Below, piece after piece: positions 56,432 to 64,000 of a stretch of 64,000 nt of DNA (its first letter is position 1; every line of letters begins with the position of its first letter). Position numbers and translations under genes: made by a program. The stretch is taken from the NCBI RefSeq assembly GCF_910592395.1, contig NC_088309.1, positions 6,698,501 through 6,762,500 of the forward strand. The letters run 5' to 3'. The notes beneath the pieces are model-generated. The model was not told the DNA's origin. It saw only the letters and a program-made list of their open reading frames with translations, and made no database searches. The DNA is from Lineus longissimus (Eukaryota > Nemertea > Pilidiophora > Heteronemertea > Lineidae).

Positions 56432-59400
56432 TCATACGGTACCATAGCCGACACTGCCGTCATTAGCAGCATGAACATTTGGCGCAAGTCCGACGAGTTC
56501 CATGCTGGTCTGCCAAAGCTTGGATGCTGCTTCTTCATTTCTTGCTACACTTTTAAGGTTGGCAACTTTACAGTTCCTGAATATGAAAGGTAAAATGAGG
56601 AAACAGTACCTTCAACTGCAGTTGATCATATATATCACATGTAAGATATAAAGATATAACATCATCTTGCGTCGGAAGCCTTGCAATAGCAACCTATAAA
56701 AAAGTTCAAGACGGACCAATCTTTAAAGCACTGGATTGTCCACCTGAATCCAATTTTGGCGGAATTTGAATTTTAAGAAAACATTTTCTTATCTGCTTCA
56801 ACGGAATGAGTTTTTGACTTAGGATTTTAATACGTCTAGAAATGACTGACACATAGATCTCTATAGTTTTATGTACATATAATTCTGATCCATACCTTTT
56901 TATAGATATCAAACGGTAAAGTTCAGTGTGTTTTATATTGCCCACTCGATCACCATTATTGACGCCCGTTTGCCCAGTTTGACGTCAACACGATACGGGT
57001 TGGTTTGGAAGCTACCGGGATTTTTGCCAATGGGAGATTTCTTACATGAAATATGCTCCACTCGGGATGCCTTCAGCAGTTGCACAGTAGACAGACGTCT
57101 GCGCGCCTTGCTCTGGTGTTCGGATGCATGGACGGATGCAAAAACAAAAGCAAGAATAGCAACAGTATTTGTCTGCGAAGTCTTTCCCTATGTCGGTATT
57201 CACTGCTCCTGGGTGAACTGCATATGACGTCACACCATCATCTGGAAAGAAAGTAAATGACAATTTCTGAAATGTTACCGCGACATTTATAGTGTAATTC
57301 ATTACTACTACTTCCTTTGAAGCTTTCCTGTCTTACAATATACTAAAAACGATGAAATTGGCCTGGCTTTTCTGATAGTTTCTGGAGTATCAAATGGTGT
57401 GACCCATGGCCCATCCGATTTCAAACATCTCTCCAATTTTTGAAAGCGCACATAAAATACACGAGTTGAACGAAAAGTATTCTTTATAATGTGAAACTTC
57501 AATGACTTGGCAGAGAGGCACATTTCTTTTGAAGGACTCTGATGGCCAGTTTTCTTCAGTTAGGTCATCTTATTGTGCTGGCCCCAAGAGTAAGCTTCTA
57601 CGAATGCAGCTCCTTCTGCCTATACCTTTTAAACGCTTGGCCAGTTCCTGCGTGAAGAAGATGTTGCCCAGCTTGCTTTGACCATATGCCTTCATTGATG
57701 ACCAGTTTCTCTCAAGAGTTAGGTCATCGAATTGAATCCGACCCATGGAGTAAGCTTCCGAGGATACATTGATGATTCGACTTGGTGAGGACGCCTTCAG
57801 TTTATCGAGCAACAGATGCGTGAGGAGAAATGGCCCTGGAGTAGGGTGAATAGAATACCAAATGTAAATAATCTGGAACGGGCGGCCGAAAGAAGTTTAA
57901 ATTAGCGTTCCGCCGATGCAGATGGATGTATTTCGGAGATATAATCTGCCATAATCGACTGACGGGAATGTCCCTTTTCGTCCTTTGACTGTACATTCCA
58001 GACGCAATGGACCGGTCTCGTCCTATCGCCTTTGCATGACAAAATAGAACACTCCGGGAGTTTAATCTTGACGAGCACGAGCCTTTGCGTGCCTTTAGAG
58101 CGGGCGGGGGGGAGGGGTTGCCTTCTGATGGGCTATGTCATGTATGTGACGGCCGTCTTTCATCAGTGTCGAAGAGGATATGTCAATGTCAGGACACAGG
58201 TGTTGGTACGAGTAACGCCGTTTTGCCTTGGCGAGTAGTTTTCCAAAGTTTTACGGAGTCATTCAAAGGATGGGATCATCGTCTTCGGAATACCAATGTC
58301 GTTAGGTTTCGAACGGTATCATCAACTCACCTAGATGATTGATATGGAAAGTTAACTCATTGCCCTCAGGCGTGACCGTACGCTCCGTGAAGATAACACC
58401 AGCGTTATTGATGAGAAGATCTAAACGATCTTCCCCTGAAAAAAAACATTGCCAAGTGAAGATTTGCTTTATGAAAAGTACATACTAGAGTATTACAATG
58501 TAAGTATCCAACCAAGGACAGTTATGCAGCCTGATTAACCAAAGACAGTAATGCAACCTGGTTACCAAGGTCAGTAACCCAACCTGCATTTTTGTAAGGA
58601 CAGCCAACCTAATAAGCTACAACACACCGCCACATAGCCTACAAGGCATGAGTATTTTAACCAAATGCAACAGGTTACAAGCCACACTCCAACATACTGG
58701 CATTGAAATCCACCACAAAGTCCTTTATCGATTGGAAATCTTGTAAATTTAACTTCATAACAATTGCTTCACCGGACGCCCTCATTTCGTCGGCGGCAGC
58801 ATTAGCCTTCGTCAGGTCACGGCACGCCAGGAAGACCTTGGCACCTGAAAAAAGAGATAAAAAAGCATTGCATAGAGTGTCGGCCAAGTCCGAGGCACCT
58901 CGCCGAGGTTTTGGGCCAAATGACATGATAGCACCCGGACCCCTTAAACCCACAATTGCGCAGACATGCACTCAAAGGCGCGCGTCAGTTTCTCCTGAAC
59001 CGTTACTGGTATCCCGACTGCATGGTATCTGCCAATCGCTGGCCCTAGGATTGCTTAATATAAGTTCAACATCGGCTATAGTCACAACATCGACCAATCG
59101 ACACTTTCAGAAATAAATGTTTTTGAGCTTTTGCAAAGCAAAAAAACCCTTACTGGTTCTCATTAGGATATCAAAAACCGTTAGGGGTATTCCATTGAGC
59201 CGAAAAAGCCCTATACGGGGAGCATATTTGTGTTGGCCGAAAGCCTTTAAAGGATTCCAAGGCTCTGAGGCCTTTATTATTGAAAGTGTAAGTCATGCTG
59301 ATTACGATGAAAACTGTGTAACTAATGGTCCGATGCATGATGAACTGTGTAACGTAATCTGTACAAATGGAGAACCCCCAGTATAATTCCTTCTTTTTTC

Positions 59401-59589
59401 CTGATACGTTCTCCTCATTTCACTTGTTGAAGAATTTGTCATTGTGGAAATGCGCAAATACACTAAAAGTTAAAGAAAGACCTAAATGTACCTCTGTTGA
59501 GCAGTTCCTCAGCTGTAGCCCGTCCGATGCCACTGTTGGCACCAGTCACTATCGCAACCTTGCCATCCAATCGCTTTTCTTTCCATGCA
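56432..59589 (-). CDS. Retinol dehydrogenase 11-14-like short-chain dehydrogenase
   Basis: Likely microsomal NADP(H)-dependent retinal/aldehyde reductase. Exons: 59589-59492, 58844-58698, 58435-58331, 57835-57626, 57241-57046, 56576-56432 (TGA). About 300 residues are seen; family length is about 315-330, so only a short first exon with the membrane anchor is missing. Motifs: TGANSGIG (cofactor glycine motif), VFLACRD (after the beta2 strand, where RDH11-type enzymes keep Arg for NADP), LDLLINNAGV, NHLGPFLLTHLLL, IINVSSEAYSMGRI, catalytic YGQSK, VHPGAVNTDIG, RTPEQGAQTSVYCA and C-terminal ASKLW-SMELVGL. The segment before RTPEQGAQ, usually a hydrophobic hairpin, is extremely Cys-rich (CCYSCFCFCIRPC). 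The frame runs open 5' of 59589 with a hydrophobic stretch (FLVSLILFDSAW), so that border is uncertain. Confidence 0.93.
59101..59289. repeat. TA-type MITE, diverged copy in SDR intron
   Basis: It begins ACACTTTCAGAAATAAATG and ends TTTATTATTGAAAGTGT. The inner core GCATATTTGTGTTGGCCGAA is shared with the 54060-54291 element. It sits between SDR exons 1 (as seen) and 2. Confidence 0.7.
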
Positions 59590-60148
59590 CTATCAAAAAG
59601 AATCAAGGAAACAAGGAAATTCAATACAACCTGGAATGAACTGCATGGTTACAACACGAGTCCTCAGGAAAGAGCACTTTTGTTGGATGAGGGTGGTATA
59701 ACATAGTTTCCCGTTCGAGGAAACCCAAGGCCGATCCTCTGTGTCCAGAGTGTGTGTTGGGGGGAGGGGCAAACATCCCCTCCTCGTTGGGAAAAATATC
59801 TGTGTATCTGATCATGAACATTTTCCAGGCCGAAACAGTCTGTGACCGCGAAAACGTCCATCTCTCGGACAAAGCGACTTCTGCATGGAAAACATGGCTA
59901 CGCCCCATGCATGCCAATTGTCAAATTGAATAACAAAGTTGACCGTCAATGCATATTTAGATCCAGTGCTATAATACTCTTTAGGTAGCGTCTTTCATGC
60001 GTCTTATTTCTCTGGAATGTGACCTTTTGGTAAACATATAACCAACTGCATAACCAATGTAATCCCCCCCCCCCGCCGTATATACCTTTTATATATACGC
60101 ATATAGAATACTGTATGGTTGTGAAAAATATAAAGGAAGTGACTACTT

Positions 60149-60371
60149 GGCAAGCCCGGCTTATCAAACAGCGACTTTTTCTTGTCCTGAATGGAGAGCC
60201 GAACTCATTAATATTAAAGTAAAGTCTCCAGCTCGCCAAACAGGGTAGATTCTTTACCTGTTTGGCAAGCCCGGCTGGCCGAACAGGGTGGCTTTTGAGT
60301 GCTGTTTGGCAAGCGGCTCTCCAAACAGGACAAAAAAAAGATGCCTGTTCGGCAATCGGCTTGCCAAATAG
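60149..60371. repeat. Cluster of four imperfect palindromes
   Basis: Units near 60149-60172, 60257-60287, 60302-60329 and 60344-60371 each read about TGTTTGGCAAGC-CGGCT-xxCCAAACAGG. Each unit can fold into its own hairpin. Three of them are only about 15 bp apart. They sit directly before the 170-bp tandem repeat. Confidence 0.75.
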
Positions 60372-60373
60372 AC

Positions 60374-60723
60374 CCGGTGTAATGTTTTTGAGTGTTTCTA
60401 TTTTTGAGTGTTTCCCCTCATTGTTTGGGAACGCTAAAAGATAGATTGACAAGTTTTTCTGTGTTTCCCCCTATTGAAAAGTCATGGTCTCTCCAGCTGC
60501 CTTTGGAAACACTGACACATGGGAAACAACCACAGATGTTACACCGGTGTAATGTTTTTGAGTGTTTCTGTTTTTGAGTGTTTCCCCTCATTGTTTGGGA
60601 ACGCTCAAAAATAGATTGACGAGTATTTCTGTGTATCCCCCCTATTGAAAAGTCATGGTCTCTCTAGCTGCCTATTGTTTGGAAACACTGAAACATGGGG
60701 AACAACCACAGATGTTACACCGG
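60374..60723. repeat. 170-bp tandem duplication
   Basis: Two units start at 60374 and 60544 with CCGGTGTAATGTTTTTGAGT. They share TTTCCCCTCATTGTTTGGGA, ATTGAAAAGTCATGGTCTCT and ACAACCACAGATGTTACA. They are about 93 percent alike by eye, with one short insertion in the second. Within each unit GAGTGTTTC is itself repeated. Confidence 0.9.
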
Positions 60724-61464
60724 CCAAAGAATAAACACGACTATTTCATCAACTGGCAACACCACATATCATCCCATAGATTAACATGTAGCTAATGCGC
60801 ATTTTCATTTCGATTTTAGTCACGGCGTGAGTACATTCGGTCACCTCCGTCCCAAATTTTACGTCGAGCCGAGTATACTGCACTTACCTCATCGTTCAGG
60901 GTTGCTCTACTTTGGTCCTTCGAACAAGGACAAGTCTCTCTGATTTCAGTTGGAATTGATAGTTTTAATAAAAAGATAATCACAGACGCGGCCTCTCGTG
61001 TCGAGTGTTTCCATTCAAATCTAGTCCGATGCGTAATATTACCAACTTGAGTAGGCCTTTCCTACAGCTAGGACTAGGAGCAAGGTCACTCATAATGAAT
61101 CAATGAATCATGATGAATCAATGTCCTACACGTGACTGATTATATTCCCAAAACACTGGACTTGAACTTACGAAGTACTCTCGACCGAAGATATAAAAAG
61201 ATAACATCGTGCCTTTATGGGTCGTGTACATATTTAAAGAGACTTAACTTAACTACAGGCAGGAGCAAAACAAGTAAGGTCAGATTAAGTTACCAGAAGT
61301 CACCGAAGGGTATCTCCTATACATGTACATCTGAACTACTTACAATTTAACGATGACTCAATTGCAAATAAATTCATCACTGAATCGGACACGACCTACA
61401 TGCCGGTAGCACAGCCTACAGCCGGTAGCCGGTAGCACAGCGAATTCAATACAAGGTTATCATA

Positions 61465-61810
61465 TTTGCTTTTAAAGCAATCTATGGACTCGTTCCATCT
61501 TATATTTCGGAGCCCATTGTCGCGCAGTCTCACTCGTTTGACCTGCGATCGCAGGGGTGTGTCAGGCTGCGGGTGAGTCCAAAGCTGGTTGTACCATCAC
61601 ACGGTGACCGGGCTTTCTCTCTCGCAGCCCCACAGCTCTGGAATGCTCTACCCGAACGACTGAGATTCTGCGACAACCTTAACTCATTCAGAGTCCTTCT
61701 GAAAACCCACCTCTTTCGGGAGGCCTTTGGATGAGTTGGTGTTTCCATTGTAAAGCGCATTGAGCGGACAATTGTCTGGATACTGCGCTATATAAGCATC
61801 ATTAATATAA
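61465..61810 (+). mobile_element. 5'-truncated non-LTR retrotransposon tail
   Basis: Open frame 61465-61734 encodes the C-terminal end typical of CR1/L2-like reverse transcriptase ORFs: AIYGLVPSYISE, VVPSHGDRAFSLAAPQLWN, ALPERLR, SFRVLLKTHLFREAFG, then TGA. A short 3' tail follows (GTAAAGCGCATTGAGCGG, TACTGCGCTATATAAGCAT), a common ending in such elements. The endonuclease and most of the RT are missing, as expected for an incomplete reverse transcript. Exact clade uncertain. Confidence 0.85.
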
Positions 61811-62594
61811 GTATATACATACATATATATGTAGTTCTCTAAAAGTGTGCATGCCATCTCCAGACCAATATGACCCTAGATGCTGCCTTCACTTCCCATC
61901 AATAGATGTATCAAACTGAATCGTTTCCTCTGCACTTCCGTTTCATCTTTGAAAGATGGTTTACCCGTGTAATTCACGTTTCTGAGACAAGACCACTAAT
62001 GAATATTCATAGGTTGGAGGGTCGAGGCCTATCAATTAGACGAGTGCATGTTTTTAACTCTCAAGTACATATTTGGAGAGGTATTGAAACAATATTTGTT
62101 GTGGCAAGTCTACAGATATAAAGAAATTGTTTGATGAAAAAATTAATTTCGAGTTTTGCTAATTGAGTAATAGGGGGCGTGTTTTGAGATTTTTCTGCCA
62201 GTTGGCTGAAAAGAGTGGAAATATCAATGATTGTCTAATTTGTCGATTATCAAAAAATGTTCGTGGTCAACTACCAGTTTATTTTTCACCGTTTACTTGC
62301 CCGACTGTCCGAAATATCATATCAAAATTTCAGATTCACAACCCCACGCAGTATTTGATGCGTCGCGGTCAAACAGTGACAATTTAACTGCTAAAAGGCT
62401 TAAAAAATCAATTGTGGTCTTGTCTCTTCTACTTCATTTCAAGATTGCCGAAGGAGGCAATTGAGCTTATCAACACTTTTAAGTTTTATCAACACTTTTA
62501 ACTTTTAAAATCCTGATATGAGTTTATTCGTTTAAAAATAAATACATGTAAAATACACCTCTCACATCAACAATTAACAAAAATTAATAAAGTC

Positions 62595-62600
62595 TTTATT
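62595..62600 (-). terminator. Polyadenylation signal for PTPS
   Basis: TTTATT on the plus strand is AATAAA on the minus strand, 83 bp after the PTPS stop, the usual distance for a short 3' UTR. Confidence 0.65.
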
Positions 62601-62682
62601 CTTGGTACTACATAACATTCATTGCATTCCTTCTCGATCACTTCCCTGCACAACCGGTAGTTAAATAACTAAATGTCCAAAC

Positions 62683-64000
62683 TCATAAACCCTCTCCCCG
62701 AAAGTACGCAACGTTCTTGTCCGTTTCGTGTACCTTCACTTCATACAACGATCCTTCCGGCAGTTTTGTGACCATTCCTTTCCAGATGAAAACTGCAATG
62801 TTTTCAGCCGTGCTGAAATAAAAAGTTTGAAATGAAAATATATAAGCCCGAGGAGGAGGAACACCAAAGCTCAAGGTATGCCGGCGTATGGTGATGAGTG
62901 GTCGTACACGCCATTTATTTAGCTGGCTATCCATTCTGAGGTAATCACGTGTTGATGTTTGCTCATTCGTTGAGGAAGGCCCCTACCAGTCATAAAAGGA
63001 TAACCGAGCAGCGAGTTGACGCCAATTCGGGCGACGACGCCCTCTAAACTCCCAGATTCCGCTAATGCCATTGATACCGGCAAGGGCGTAGCTACAGATT
63101 GGGGGGTTTCACAAAAATAGCTAGGTCTCTATAGTATACGGTGACGACATGTGATCGAATGGAGGGCTATACAGCAATTTTGTACACAGGAAAATGTGCG
63201 ATATCTCGCTAAATCGTTACGATATCACGCGAAGTGCTGTAAGTGATTATGTAACCATTGTTAGAGAAAATATGCAGTTCATCGATGAAATCAACTAGGA
63301 CGTGCGCAGAAGTGCACGCGCTTTTTGCGCAAACCGCCAATTTTTTGGAAAGAGGCAGCTCGATTTATGACTAATTTCAGGAGGAAATAATGTAGGAGGG
63401 AAGTTATTTCCTCCTGGTTCGAAGATGAATCAAGGTGTATGTATATTGCGGACACGAATTGGACATTTAGGGGTGCACGAGTTTATTTTGCGGGTGCAGG
63501 CGAATTTCCCCGAATTGGCGACAACTCTCGCAAAACGGGGATTCTTGTCTGAATGCCCTACCTGACAATGTTTTCAAAATACGGGACATCCTTGTCGATA
63601 TTTTTGTGGTCCATCTGCTTCATGACTACCTCCTGAAACGAGGGAATAGCAAAATAAAATGGCCAATCACCAAATGGGCACTATACCTCCAAATCCAAAT
63701 TTTCCTTCGCGGGCATATATGGTATTAACTTTTGAAGAACTGTTAAGTGTAGATTAAAGTAGCCATCTCGTCCATCTCTTCCACAGAAAAGCCAGTTGGT
63801 TATGGGTTATATAATATACATTCACTTAAATCAATACGCCCCCCTTTAGGAAGGGAAAATGTGATAGACTGGTCAGGAGCATAAACCTGGTCATGGCATT
63901 ATAAATGTGACAGACTGGAGCATGTGCAGTGCCTAATTTTCCTACCTCCATTGCTACCTTTAAGTCCGTCAGATTCATCACCATCCCGGTCGAAGGATCT
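62683..64000 (-). CDS. PTS: 6-pyruvoyl-tetrahydropterin synthase, 3' part (runs off the window)
   Basis: Converts 7,8-dihydroneopterin triphosphate to 6-pyruvoyl-tetrahydropterin, the second step of tetrahydrobiopterin synthesis; a cytosolic homohexamer in animals. Exons seen: 64000-63946 (partial), 63632-63562, 62812-62683 (TGA). Order of motifs: DPSTGMVMNLTDLKVAME, then MKQMDHKNIDKDVPYFENIV holding the catalytic Asp-His pair, then STAENIAVFIW and LYEVKVHETDKN with the pterin-binding Glu. The C-terminal end (YFRGEGL) is a few residues longer than in vertebrates. The zinc-binding histidines and catalytic Cys are encoded upstream, beyond the window edge. Confidence 0.95.
63378..63416. repeat. 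13-bp perfect hairpin in PTPS intron
   Basis: CAGGAGGAAATAA at 63378-63390 and its exact complement TTATTTCCTCCTG at 63404-63416, with a 13-nt loop. Intronic; function unknown. Confidence 0.6.

Larger units (their letters stand above)
59590..62594. other. Spacer between SDR and PTPS genes
   Basis: Should contain the missing SDR first exon and promoter, neither of which I could pin down. It holds a palindrome cluster, a 170-bp tandem duplication and a retrotransposon tail (listed separately). C-rich tracts occur near 60065, and CGGTAGC short repeats near 61402-61440. Confidence 0.5.

Noticed and set aside
59621-59917. 98-codon minus frame 5' of the SDR, as its N terminus
   Set aside because: It is out of frame with the TGANSGIG exon and has no membrane-anchor-like start; no proper splice link was found.

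Overview
The window is nuclear DNA from an animal. Genes are split into short exons (roughly 70-330 bp) by GT-AG introns, spacers are long and AT-rich, and the five recognisable protein families are all metazoan. The mix (a divergent invertebrate-type GALNT, a tetraspanin, tandem gamma-glutamyltransferases, a retinol-dehydrogenase-like SDR, PTPS), the many small inverted-repeat elements and the frequent ACATGTAC palindrome suggest a marine invertebrate. I cannot tell from the sequence alone whether it is a deuterostome or a lophotrochozoan.

Layout. Positions 1 to about 12.9 kb hold no gene I can support, only scattered repeats. Between 13.0 and 16.1 kb (minus) there is a chain of four phase-compatible candidate exons that starts with a clear signal peptide; this is a tentative secreted protein. 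From 21.0 to 27.1 kb (plus) lies a polypeptide N-acetylgalactosaminyltransferase lacking a recognisable 5' end. It contains two adjacent homologous exons that look mutually exclusive. Converging on it, at 28.2-32.1 kb (minus), is an 8-exon tetraspanin of about 540 residues with an unusual Cys-rich N terminus and a very long tail. Two tandem gamma-glutamyltransferase genes follow on the minus strand (34.3-40.8 and 43.1-54.4 kb), each with 11 exons and identical intron phases. A retinol-dehydrogenase-type short-chain dehydrogenase (56.4-59.6 kb, minus; first exon not found) comes next, and the window ends inside a 6-pyruvoyl-tetrahydropterin synthase gene (62.7 kb to the edge, minus).

The genes do not form an operon or a shared pathway. 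GALNT starts mucin-type O-glycosylation in the Golgi, the tetraspanin and GGTs are membrane or ectoenzyme proteins, the SDR probably reduces retinoids or lipid aldehydes, and PTPS makes tetrahydrobiopterin. The only functional cluster is the duplicated GGT pair.

The non-coding part is rich in non-autonomous elements. The most striking is a 1.05-kb terminal-inverted-repeat element in intron 1 of the second GGT. It is filled with roughly 40 degenerate 11-bp palindromes of the form AAAC-N3-GTTT spaced about 20-21 bp apart. There is also a TTAA-flanked MITE family with a natural near-empty site, a TA-type MITE family, a foldback element inside the GALNT, several minisatellites, and a 5'-truncated non-LTR retrotransposon.

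All exon borders were read by hand from splice signals, reading frame and family conservation; no alignment or transcript evidence was available.
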